The notes under the pieces are model-generated. The model was given only the letters and a program-made list of their open reading frames with translations. It did no database searches and was not told the DNA's origin. A DNA stretch of 64,000 nucleotides from NCBI GenBank assembly GCA_008802785.1, contig VUYT01000004.1, positions 62,001 through 126,000 on the forward strand, given 5' to 3'. The DNA comes from Symmetrospora coprosmae (taxonomy: Eukaryota > Basidiomycota > Cystobasidiomycetes > Symmetrosporaceae). Of this stretch, positions 34,172 to 44,352 are shown in pieces. The stretch's first letter is position 1. The number at the start of each line of letters is the position of its first letter. Made by a program: the position numbers and the translations under genes.

Positions 34172-35776
34172 TCAGCACGAAAAGATCCTACTGGTGCTGA
34201 CATTGACCCTGCTCCACCCCTTGCCTTGCACATAGACCAGCCTCGCTAGCAGCCATACCCACATGATATGCTGCGCAGCAAACGGGATGGGATCTGCCCA
34301 GTCGAGCATCGGGTCCCTCTCGCTACCCTCGATGTAGTCCATCAGCACCTCGCCGAACGGCTTGTTGACGGGCGGAGAGATGGTGATGGCCGGGACTGCC
34401 GTATGGAAGGCGTCGATCGTACCAGGGTCGAGGAGGGGGTGGAGACGTCGCTGAATGGCCGAAGGTAGGAAAGAATGGGCGAGCGCCAGAGGCAGCGCAT
34501 GTAGAGCCCAAGAGAAGCGATCCTTGGCTGCTGGAGGAGGCGAAAGGACACCATTCTTCTTTCTGCCAAAGTAAGACTCGGCCAGGAGATCCGGCGACAA
34601 GTCAGAGAGCAGGACGACTGCCGTGTGTATCCGCGGGTTGCACTCGATAGGATAGAGAGTTCCACTCTGATCGACAATGAAATCAAAGCTGAAATGGCCG
34701 GTGAGGTGGTACTTGCCTCCCTCCCCGTCGAGACGCTTCTTCCACTTTTCAAGAAAGTCGCGCGTCCACTGTTCGGCTCGGTCGGCGATGAGATTCGAGT
34801 AGGATGTCTTGCAGTCGACGTATCGCATGAGCATGTCGGACGACGGGCACGAGAGGAACGACTGCGGAACGCCGTCGACCGCGTGGCAGTGAGTGCAGAA
34901 CTCGTACCCCGAGATGAATTGCTGCAGGACGTAGGGGTGCGCTTCGGAGATCCCTCGCGGAACCTTTTGCAGGTGCGCGCGGGTTTTGGCTGGCGAGGCG
35001 AAGGGCATAAGAGTCATGTCGGAGCGGCCTGTCGAGTTGGGGAAGCCAGGCCAGTCAGTCATGTACTAGAGGACTGCACTTCACGCGCTGCACTCACCCT
35101 GATCGTCCAGATCCGTAGTCTTCAGAATGAACTGCTTGCCATTGCGCTCCTCTGCGTGCACATAGGCGACTCCCTCCTCTACCGAATGGATGAGGATGCT
35201 CTCGGGCACGGTGAAGCCGAGCTCCTTGCACAGATCACCAAAGAGATCCTTATTGTGCAGCATCCCAATCTCCCTGGTCGACTGGATAAAGCAGTCTACC
35301 CCGTCGATGCCCCTCACGACCTCGGCGACCCTGGCGTCATTGACGGTGCACCCGGCCGAGCTGCCCGGTACCCAGAGCTTGACGTTCTCGCGTGCGATGA
35401 TCTCGCGAATGGTTCGCTCGTACTGTGCGTGGTCCTCCGTGGCATCCGGGAGGTTGTAGTAGCGAGCAACGCATCGGGAGAAGCGGGCCGCTGTCAGCCA
35501 GCCCCAGGTCTGCTCGTCCGCGAGCACAACCCGGTAGCCAGCCTTCCAGAAGATGCGGGCCACGACCAGCGCTTTCGTGGTACGTGCGCCAGTGATGAGC
35601 ACGGTTGTCCCATTCTTGCCCTTGCGTCTGTGCGATGCGAGCGTGCTCCGGAAGGAGAGGGCCAGCACAGTGACGCTCAGCGACAGCGAGATCGGAAATG
35701 TGACGATAAGAGCGAGGATGAGGATGGTCGTGGTCACAAAGGACTGTGCGTACGTAGGCCGTGGTGGAGTAGCCAT
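34172..35776 (-). CDS. Membrane-anchored ATP-grasp ligase, MysC-like
   Basis: ATP-grasp enzyme of 511 residues, likely joining an amino acid to 4-deoxygadusol to make a mycosporine, as cyanobacterial MysC does with glycine. Two exons: 35776-35098 and 35028-34172, phase 1, join DLDDQG to RSDMTLMP. Residues 1-50 hold a strong membrane segment (FVTTTILILALIVTFPISLSLSV), then the Rossmann-like pre-ATP-grasp domain TTVLITGARTTKALVVARIF and ADEQTWGWLTAARFSRCV. The ATP-grasp domain proper follows with GKQFILKTTDLDDQG, PYVLQQFISGYEFCTHCHA, GHFSFDFIVD and the metal-binding YPIECNPRIHTAVVLL. It lies 390 bases from the cyclase gene, same strand. Family and ATP-grasp fold are sure; the mycosporine role rests on the neighbouring cyclase and methyltransferase. 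Confidence 0.85.
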
Positions 35777-36166
35777 CGTGACAGGCGCGCTCTGTGGGAG
35801 TAGGCGGCAAGGAAAGCCCTTCCCTCCTCTTTTCGAGGGATCCGAATCAGGCACGCACGCCGATCTTCGAGAAGGGCAGGGGAACGCATAGCGGGACCGA
35901 CCTACCCGCGCGAAGGGTATACTCGATTGTGCTAGGGCGCGCGTACGGTGACAGCCAGCTGGCCAGGCAGGTTAAGCAATATCGGCAAGCAACTCGGACG
36001 TGTGGTGACGCGTAGAGTGCACGGGATGTTGCTCGTGCAGACGATATCTAGCCGGGCTAGTGATACATGAGGATTCACGCAGCTGACCTCGTGTTTTTCA
36101 GTATGTTTAGGCAACCGCGCACGAAAGCACTGCTACAGTCCGTAGACGTATTTCTTCTTGAGTCGT
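35777..36166. other. Gap between ATP-grasp and cyclase genes
   Basis: 390 bases holding the promoter of the ATP-grasp gene and the 3' end of the cyclase gene. A GGGTATACTCG element lies at about 35917-35927; the GTATAC core also appears in other cluster upstream regions, but it is too short to weigh much. Confidence 0.35.
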
Positions 36167-38035
36167 CTAGCATCCACACTCGGCGGCAGGGACAGCCTTG
36201 TTCTTTGCCTCGCCATTGACGGCAGCGCTCTTGTCGGACTCCTTGCCGACGTGAGTGCCGTCGTTGGCCTGCTTCTTGCTCTTCAGGAGCTCCTCCGGGT
36301 CCTGACCGAGGTCGCCAGCGTCGACGTACGCCTCGATTCCGGCGCCCTGTCGGGGGAACTTCTGGCAGATCTCCTTGTGGGTCTTGAGGACAGAGAACAG
36401 CTCCTCCATCGAAGCGTCGTTGATGAAGTACGGCGTTCCGATCGGCTTGGGCACGACGAATCGCTGCTTGCCGTCTCGGGTCTGCAGGATTGCCTCGGTA
36501 CCGTACTCGAGCAGCTCCTCGGTGAAAAGCTCGTGGTCCATGGACAGACCAACGCGGCTGAAGAGACCAAGGATCTCGTCTCGCTCGGCCTCGTTGATGT
36601 AGCCTCGGGTCCATGCAAGGGTGGTGGAGTAAGCCATGTCGATGGACTGGTGTAGCGCGGGCGGGCCCAGGTCAGCACAGAGTAGACAGGCAACTACTAA
36701 GCGAGTGTCGGCTTACAATGGCGTGGCCGTGGCGGAGAGGGATGTCGGGCTTGAGCTCGATCGTGGGCGACCAGGTGTGGCCGAAGGCAATGACTCGGTC
36801 GAGGCCGATCTCGTGGAGGTTCGGCGACTCAAGCTGCGGGACGACGATTCGTGTCATCAGCCAAGGTAGCTTTGCCGGAGGGAATGGCAATAGCTGTAAC
36901 TCACCTCGAGCATCACTCGGATGCCTCGCTGGCAGATCTCCTTGGCGGCCTCGAGCACCTCATCGGAGGCGCCGTCGGCTCGGCCGAAGTGAGTCTCGAC
37001 AAGAGCCTCGCCGTGCTTCTCAAGTAGCTCCCACGTGCGGATGTCTCCGACGGAGGAGATCTTGATGAGCTCCGCGAAGCCGTTTCGGACCTGTCCCTCA
37101 GGCAGTGTCTTGAGGAAGGTGAAGTCGAGGAAAGTCATGGCCGGGGCGTGGTACGCGCCGAGACGGTTCTTCATCTTCTTGTGGTTGACTGCGACCTTGA
37201 TGGAGACGGCGGCTGTGTGGGGGGGGACATGGTCAGCAGAGGAGACAAGTCCGGACTGCAGCTGATCTGGACGCACCATCGATGAGACCGATGACGGTAG
37301 TGGGGATTCGAATGAAGTTGGAGTTCCTCCTGTACGAGGCACAGGCGAAACCACAGACGTCCGTGACGAGACCACCTCCAATGGTGAGGACGGGCTCCTT
37401 GCGGATGAGGCCGAAGTCGCCGAAGGCGTCAACGAGCGACAGCATGGTGTCCATGGTCTGCAAAGAGCGCATACAGTCAGTTGCCATGCGCCTGATTGCT
37501 CCTCGCCTGCATACACCCCTGGCAAGCACGTGATTCCGCTCATCCGAAGCTGGATAAGGGCAACTGCAACCAGGACAGGTAGCATGCCGCAGTGCTATCT
37601 CACCTTGTTGATCTCTCCTCCGGGCATGATGTGCACGGTGAGGGGAATGTTGTGCTGCGGACATTGATGGAGCACGTCAGCGTGACGGCCTATGACGCGC
37701 ACGTTCAGTCAGGGGCGGACTCACCGCCTCGAAGTACGCTCGGAGCTGCTTGCCGTACGCCTTGTCGACAATACCATCAGTGACGGCGAGGCATCGTCCC
37801 CACTTCTTGTAGATGTCGGCAAGGTCCTGGTGCGACGGGTCAAAGATGTTGTCGATGAACTTGAAGCCTGCGTGGTAGATCAGGGAGATCGTCGGTCAGC
37901 TCCAGCAGCCCCGCAAGGGAGCTCTGGAGGTCAGACAACCAGCTACCCACCGTACTTGAGCTCCTCGAAGCCGTTGACCTCAATGGACTTGTTGTCGGCT
38001 CCGTGGATCACCTTGGCGGTCATGTCGGAAGACAT
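36167..38035 (-). CDS. Desmethyl-4-deoxygadusol synthase, MysA-like sugar-phosphate cyclase
   Basis: Dehydroquinate-synthase-fold cyclase that turns sedoheptulose 7-phosphate into desmethyl-4-deoxygadusol, the first step of mycosporine synthesis. The start [20 protein letters not shown] is followed by [20 protein letters not shown], the NAD-binding [60 protein letters not shown], and metal-site parts [10 protein letters not shown] and [15 protein letters not shown] then RHGHA. The [15 protein letters not shown] block is what separates desmethyl-4-deoxygadusol synthases from true dehydroquinate and 2-epi-5-epi-valiolone synthases. At least six introns. A C-terminal extension of about 50 residues, Lys/Glu/Asn-rich, ends in Cys-Gly-Cys. 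Divergent from the O-methyltransferase gene across 1 kb. Confidence 0.9.
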
Positions 38036-38524
38036 CTTGGGCGATGGGATGTACTTTTGGTTTGGTGAGGGGAAAGTGCAAAGAAGCTAGCTTGCTTGGA
38101 TATCTGTCTGGGTCGGTTGAGGACCTGGTGAGAGGATGTTGAATATGATGGAAGATGGATGGGAAGAAAGCAAGGAGGAAAAGCGAGGAGCTCTTCACGT
38201 TCTGCTTGGGCGCGCGTCCTGCTTGCTGCTTGGACGATCGATGTGCGCTGCGCCTCCACCTTCGAAGGGAAGCTACCGCGCTCGCCCGCCTGCGTATATA
38301 GCCGCAGCCCGTGCTGGCACAGCGCGACAAGCGGGCCGGGCGAATGCGGAGAGTCCTTTCGATCCGACAGGCAGCGCAGGGCCATCGTCCGCTGCCGGCG
38401 TGAAATAGGGGCAGGTTGCACTGAAGATCGGTAGCGCGATGCAGGACACGAGCATCGGGCACGATCTGTGAAGCACCCTCCAGGACTGATCAGAAACCAC
38501 TTCTGAGCACGTTGCAAAGATCAT

Positions 38525-38833
38525 CTAATCAGTTGGCAGGTGTCGCGAACAGGTGCACTGGGATTTTCCGTGATCCATCGCTTGAGCACCGACGGGTAGC
38601 TTGTCGAGAACTGCAGGGGGTGGTAGAGAGTCAGTGCGATGCAGCTGTACAGCTTGTAGGTGCTCGATGCTTCTGCTGAGGTTCGAGAGCTCGGTGCCTG
38701 TCTGCGGGCCCACTGCATGCGGGGAGAAAGTGGGGTCCTCGAGGCGCAGGGGGCGATCGTCATGCTGCAGCAGCGCGCAGAGCTGCAGGGGTGTCAAAGT
38801 GCCAGAGCAACCGAGATCAACGGCAAGGCGCAT
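38525..38833 (-). CDS. Uncertain small open frame in the cyclase-methyltransferase gap
   Basis: A 102-codon frame starting with ATG (MRLAVDLGCSGTLTPLQLCA, ALLQHDDRPLRLEDPTFS). A second open stretch on the same strand upstream (about 38870-39030: DVLLWAEVAETLSEVTCLV, KGRFKHDIDRICSEKRKD) has the balanced composition of real protein and might be another exon, or both could be remains of a lost gene. I recognise no family. It may be non-coding; transcripts would decide. Confidence 0.25.
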   Translation of the reverse strand: MRLAVDLGCSGTLTPLQLCALLQHDDRPLRLEDPTFSPHAVGPQTGTELSNLSRSIEHLQAVQLHRTDSLPPPAVLDKLPVGAQAMDHGKSQCTCSRHLPTD

Positions 38834-38839
38834 CAGTAG

Positions 38840-38855
38840 TGGTATACGTATACCA
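38840..38855. promoter_or_regulatory. 16-base perfect palindrome, candidate regulator site
   Basis: TGGTATACGTATACCA reads the same on both strands. Upstream of the short-chain dehydrogenase gene, about 480 bases away (47755-47764), GTATACGTAT shares its core. A dimeric transcription factor controlling the cluster could bind here. GTATAC alone is also found elsewhere in the window, so this is weak evidence. Confidence 0.35.
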
Positions 38856-39048
38856 TTGTCAGCTGCTGTCGCACAGCAGAGTCAACCTGTCCTTCCGCTT
38901 CTCGCTGCAAATCCGGTCGATGTCGTGCTTGAACCTCCCTTTGACCAGGCACGTGACTTCGGACAGAGTCTCCGCGACTTCAGCCCAGAGCAGGACGTCC
39001 ACAGGTTGCTTTCTCTCGATATCGACGCGTTTCAGAGCTTAGTATACA

Positions 39049-40219
39049 ATGTCCGGCTCCTCCTCTCTCTCATCGCTGGATGCGTTGTGCGTTAACGCGC
39101 TGAGTCGCTCTGTTGGCGCATGAGCCGGCGTTTGCAGATCGCTGACGCTCTTCCAAACCGGCGGACGGCATGTCTACAGGACAGCGCACACCATCATTGA
39201 CCGAGTGCAAGTCCTGCTCAGCAAGCTCAAGTCCGAGAAGAACTTCTCGTCCGATGGACAGAAGGCCCTGGAAGAGGCGATAGCCGTCGCAGATGGACTC
39301 GACCCTTACCTCGAGCAGGTCTCCACGCCGCACCCGGACATCCTGGTAAGTCTGCATGAGCTGCAGTGCGTCCGCTATGATAAGGGCTGACTCTAGCTAA
39401 TGCTCTCGCGCCCCTAGAATGCCATGCTCAAGAAGACGGACGAGACGGACTGGAAGAAGCTCTATCAGGAGAAGACCACATCGATCCCGCTCATCAAGGA
39501 GATGTCGGCAGGCGGCTTCGAGGCAGTCGTGCTGCGAGAGTTTGCTACAATGATCAAGGTAAGTCCGGCTTTGCCAGTGTGTCTCGGACATGAAGAGCAG
39601 AGGTAGAGGAGGTGATACTGAAGCTACCGGCTCATCGTCATTACGGACCAGGCCAAGAGGATCCTCGAGATTGGCGTCTTCACATCAACGACAACAGTTG
39701 CATTGGCTTTGCTGCCGTTCGTCGAGAAGATTGTCGCTATGGACATCGAGCCGTACCTGGTCGAGTTCGCAAAGCCCTTCTACGAGCAGGCCAAGGTGCA
39801 AGACAAGATCGACTTCCGGGTGGGAGACGCTATCAAGACTATCGACAACCTCGAAGCGGCAGGCGAGTCTTTCGATTTGGTCTTCATCGACGCGGACAAG
39901 GGAGGCTACTGGAATTACTACGACAAGATCATGAGCAGCAAGAGCCTCCTGAACCCAAATGGGATGATCATTGCTGTAAGCAGCATGACTACCGCATGAT
40001 TCCATGTGCACTAGGCATTACGCTGACTTTCTCCCGCTCTACCCCACTGCACAACAGGACAACACGGTCTACAAGGCGTCTACGTACGTGAACCACCCTG
40101 CATTCGCAGAAGGGCAGAAAGCACTGGGCGAGTTCAACAAAAAGGTCCGCGAGGATCCCCGAGTGTCAGTTGTGGTGCTTCCGATCCGCGATGGCATCAG
40201 CTTGATCCGCCGCGTATGA
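39049..40219 (+). CDS. SAM-dependent O-methyltransferase, MysB-like
   Basis: Class I O-methyltransferase of the caffeoyl-CoA/catechol type (Methyltransf_3), as MysB is, expected to methylate desmethyl-4-deoxygadusol to 4-deoxygadusol. Motifs: KRILEIGVFTSTTTVALALL (SAM motif I, ExGxxT-type), KIVAMDIEPYLVEFAKPFYE (acidic ribose contact), FRVGDAIKTI, FDLVFIDADKGGYWNYYD (metal-site Asp and motif IV), and MIIADNTVYKAS, where Asp-Asn is the other metal ligand pair. A helical N-terminus contains IIDRVQVLLSKLKSEKNFSS. Introns join PDIL to NAMLKK, ATMIK to AKRILEIG and MIIA to DNTVYK. The first intron is uncertain; either GTGCGT or GTTGGC near 39085-39110 is the donor. It heads the rightward arm of the cluster, with the NRPS-like gene 297 bases downstream. 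Confidence 0.87.
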
Positions 40220-40516
40220 GGGCGTCGTGAGCTAGTAGAAAGACATAGCCTAGACGCATCATATAGAGTGCAGAAGAATCGAGAAACACGATGGTCGAGC
40301 GTGTCGGGAGAGAGCACTGTGCAGTGTGCATACTGTTACTGCCCGCGAGAGTCCCCAATTCTCCGCACTTATGACCGCCTAATCCCGTCGATGCGGAGCT
40401 CAGCCGGCTCCCGGTGTGGAGGAGCTTCTCGTCTTTCGAATGGAGAGGCCTGACCTCACAGATCGCTCCAATCTGCGCGAGCTCTATCTTTTTTGACTCA
40501 AGGACGCTTGTGCACC

Positions 40517-43500
40517 ATGGCGGAACTCTCCTATCTGGTGATGACAGCCGCGGACTGCTTCGCGCACAACGAGGAACACCGCTCGCATGGCATTCTGTCG
40601 CTCAACGACATGCTGGAGCAGCGAGCGGCCAAGCAACCGGACGATGTTTGCGTTGCATTCTCTCGCAAAGGGAGCGATGGCACTTTCGATGCCGATATTC
40701 TCAGTATGCCCTTCTCCGCCGTCTCGTCACTCGCGGAGATCTCGTCGAAGAAGCTGAGATCGGGCCTCATCCGCACACCTCAGCTTTCTCTCAACTCTTC
40801 GCCGAGGTTTGCAAGACTGCCTACATCCTACACCATGACGTATCTCCGCCTTTGTCGTTGCGAGAGTCCGGCGATTTCTCCCGCAAGACGGTCGCCTTGC
40901 TCGCCCCAAGCTGCAAAGAATTCCTCGTGAACGCGTTCGCACTCTTCAGGCTGGGATTGGGGGTTCTTCTGGTAGCGTAAGTGCTGTTGTAGCACCCTTT
41001 TCCGTGCTGCAGCTGACCCTATCAATCCCGGGTCAGCCCGCAAAACACGCCAGAGGACATTGCGCATCTCTGCTCGGCCGTCGATGCCTCTCATCTCATC
41101 TTTCACGACTCAATGCGCACCTCGGCGACAGCGGCAAGCAAGCTACCTGGCGCTACTTTCCACCTCACCAATCTTGTGCTGGCTAAGAAGCCATCGACCG
41201 TGACGCTTGCGAAAGCTATCGAGTGTAGATCCGGACTCACACCTGCCGAGGAGTCAGACACCGAGTGCATCATATTCCATTCAAGCGGCTCGTCTGGCAC
41301 GCCGAAACCGATAGCGCAGAAGCATCGCACCTGGACAGTGGCGGCGGCATGCAAGCCACACTCCCCTGCCTTCACGACCACGCCACTCTTTCATGGTGGC
41401 ATTAGCGATCTCTTGCGCACGATGATGAGCAAGTCCGCTCTGTACATGTACCCATCAACCCTTCCCATCACCTCCGATAATCTGCTCAAGGCCTTCAAGG
41501 CGACCCCCCTGGCGCCCACTAGCTTCCTATCAGTACCGTACATCCTTGAAATGCTTGGGGAGACCGAGGAAGGTATACGTGTGCTAGCAGACTTCGAGCT
41601 TGTCAGTACAGGCGGCTCTCCACTACCGCAAGCTACCGGTGATTGCTTCTGTGATAGAGGTGTCAATCTGGTCAGCCGTTACGGGTCGAGCGAATGCGGC
41701 TGTAAGTGCTCTTGAGTAGCAGAACTTACTGTGATCAGTTCAGATACTAACCCTCCTGCCCCATCAGTCCTAATGACATCCTTTCGGGATTTCGCTAGCG
41801 ACAAGGATTGGAGCTACCTGCGACCTGCAGCAGGCAAGAATTGGTTGACTTTCGAAGATCAAGGCGATGGTAGCCATGAGTTGGTAGTCCCGCCTGAATG
41901 GCCTACGCGCTCAAAATCCAACCGGGACGACGGGTCTTTCGCGACCAGCGACCTCTTCCGCAAACACCCCTCGACTGCGAACGCTTGGATGCTCAGCGGT
42001 CGCGCAGACGACGTGATCCTCATGATCAACGGAGAGAAGGCCAGTCCCGCTCCACTCGAGGCTGTCCTCAAGCAGTCGTCCGAGCTGGTCAGGGATGCCC
42101 TCGTCTTCGGCTCCAACCGGGCTAGCCTAGGCGTAGCCATCATTCCTGCCAACTCAGCCTGGCAACGGGAAGGATTTTTGTCTCTGGTCAGCGAGGCGAA
42201 CAAGATCGCTCCTGCACATGCTCAGATCTCCCCAGAATTGCTCATCCTCCTGCCCAGGAGCGCGGAGTTTCCACGTGCGAGCAAAGGGTCGCTACAAAGA
42301 GGCAGAGCCTACGAAGCCTTTGCGAAGGAGATCGGCGATGCTTACGCCGCCGTCGGGACGGACGACGGTCAGAACAACAAGCTTAACCTGAGTGGATCAG
42401 CTTTGACCGACTACATCTCCAAAGCCGTGAAGGACATCCTCGGGACTACGAGTGTCGGACAAGATGACGATCTGTTCTCTGCTGGACTCAACTCGCTGCA
42501 GTCAGTGAGACTGCGGAATGCGATCCAGAAAGTGGGTTCTGCGATGTACAGTCCAAATTCCTCTCAGGTCTTCCAAGCTTACTTCAAAAGAGTGCACGCG
42601 CAGAATATTGACACTGGCAGCAATGGAGCTTTACCGACCAATCTGGTCTTTGAGTGCGGCACTATCGCAAATCTGGCAAGCTATATTGAGGAGCGTCGGG
42701 ATAGAGGGTGCGAAGAAGATGTAGACCGCGATCTAGCCCTCATGAAGGACTTGGCTGCCCGGAGCGAGCTCGTCGCATTTGAAAATCCCCAAAATCTCAG
42801 CACGTCACACCCCAACGGGCACGCTGCGTCTCCAGGCTTGATATGCGTGGGTCGGCGATGGCATATGTCAGTAAATACGTCGGACAGCTGATCCTGATCA
42901 GTGTTGTTGCTGCTTGATCGCAGGTGCTTACGGGAGCGACAGGCTCGCTGGGCGCCCAGCTCATACCGGAGCTTCTGGCGCGGGAAGACGTGCGAGAGAT
43001 CGTGTGCCTTTGTCGGGCAGAAAGCCCAGAACAGGCTCAGCAGCGGGTTCTTGAGAGTCTCGGGAAGCAGCTCATCGCTCTCGACCCACGGCAAGAAGAG
43101 CGCCTGCGTTGCCTTCCCTCCCGATTCGATGCTTCCCACCTCGGCCTTGACGAACAAGTCTATCGCACACTTTCGGATTCTCGTTTGCTAATCATTCATG
43201 CGGCATGGCCGGTGCATTTTGGAGCGGGGCTGGGCTCCTTCGTTTCTCACCTCGAAGGTGGTTCTCTCGTGATACCTATAGTCGGATGCCGATCTGAGCT
43301 AATCCCTCCCTGTTATGCTGTCCCCCTGCAGGTCTCAGGCCTCTCATTGACCTCGCAGCAATGTCTCCCACTTCATGCATCTTTTTCTGCTCGTCGACCG
43401 CTTCGGTCCTCGGCACTGGCAAGCGGGATGTGCCCGAACGGCTATCGACGAAAGCAGAAGATGCTGTTGCCATGGGCTATGCGCGTTCCAAGCACGTAGC

Positions 43501-44229
43501 AGAAACCATCTGCAACGCCGCTTGGCAGTCAAGCATGCGCGGACGCATTGGAGTGCTGCGCCTTGGCCAGCTTTGCGGAGACACGAAGAATGGAATCTGG
43601 AAGGCTGAGGAGGGCTGGCCTCTTCTCATCGGGAGTGTCGGTTGTGTAGGCTGCCTGCCGGATCTTGCAGAGGTGAGAGAGCCGCTGAATTGTACGAGAG
43701 CAAAGCTAACGAAGTATCACGCAGACACTCTCGTGGCTGCCGCTCGACCGAGCCGCCCAAGCGATCTGTGACGTTACTTTCGACGGCAAAGCATTGCCAA
43801 TCGAGGCAGCGGACGTGCCGATCTTTCACGTCGTATCGAAGAACGATAGCAAGACATTCCGCGATGTGCTCACAGCCATCAAGCGCGCTGGCATCGCCAC
43901 GGAAGTGGTTCCTGCGGACCAGTGGCTAGACAGACTACACAAAGCGCAGAAAGAAGGAAGCGAGCACGTCTCACTCAAGATGTTGGACATGTGGCAGAAA
44001 GCGGTGAGTAGCCTGAAGATTGGACATGCTGCCATGCGTCCCGGTATCCTGATAGATATCACTCCACCCGCAGTACGGCTCCTCACCCGGTCCAGCCGGA
44101 TCCGAGCCAATCTTCGAGACAATTCGCGTCGAGGCACTCACAGATAAGCTGGACGCAGCAGTCTCGCCGGAACTCCTAGCAAAAATGGTTGCCTATTGGC
44201 AAAAGATAGAACTCCTACCGGGGGCCTAG
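40517..44229 (+). CDS. NRPS-like carboxylic acid reductase (adenylation - carrier - thioester reductase)
   Basis: Three-domain enzyme that adenylates a carboxylic acid, loads it on a phosphopantetheine arm and releases it by NADPH reduction to aldehyde or alcohol. Adenylation domain (40517 to about 42290): core A3 IIFHSSGSSGTPKPIAQKH, A5 LVSRYGSSECG, and A7-A8 WMLSGRADDVILMINGEKAS. Carrier (about 42390-42560): DDLFSAGLNSLQSVRLR, with the pantetheine Ser in GLNSLQ. Reductase (42900-44229): VLTGATGSLGAQLIPELLA (NADPH motif), FFCSSTASVLG, and the active-site pair in GYARSKHVAE (Tyr, Lys). No condensation or thioesterase domain. About eight introns; the first join, near 40800-40870, is unresolved. 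The substrate cannot be read from the pocket by eye. In this cluster it could reduce the amino-acid carboxyl of a mycosporine to an alcohol. Confidence 0.87.
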
Positions 44230-44352
44230 ATATTGTAGAATCGATAGACGCCCGCCGAATGAACAGAGTTACTCGCTGCATTGGCAAACTTATGCGTCTA
44301 AACATACTTGCTCTCTCTACACCTATGTTCCTACTTCGCCACAGCTCTGCCT

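Larger units (their letters stand above)
38036..39048. promoter_or_regulatory. Bidirectional control region between cyclase and O-methyltransferase
   Basis: 1,013 bases between the start codons of the first two pathway genes, read outward. It holds a perfect 16-base palindrome TGGTATACGTATACCA at 38840-38855, roughly 800 and 190 bases from the two starts. GTATAC recurs just before the methyltransferase ATG (39042-39047). Also present are open minus-strand stretches (see separate entry). A shared promoter for co-expression is inferred from the layout. Confidence 0.5.

Noticed and set aside
34625-35803. 392-codon plus-strand frame
   Set aside because: Exactly antisense to the well-supported ATP-grasp gene; an artefact of GC-rich codon use.
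36167-38035. Calling the cyclase a dehydroquinate synthase
   Set aside because: Fungal dehydroquinate synthase is the first domain of the large AROM protein, and the [15 protein letters not shown] block fits desmethyl-4-deoxygadusol synthases instead.
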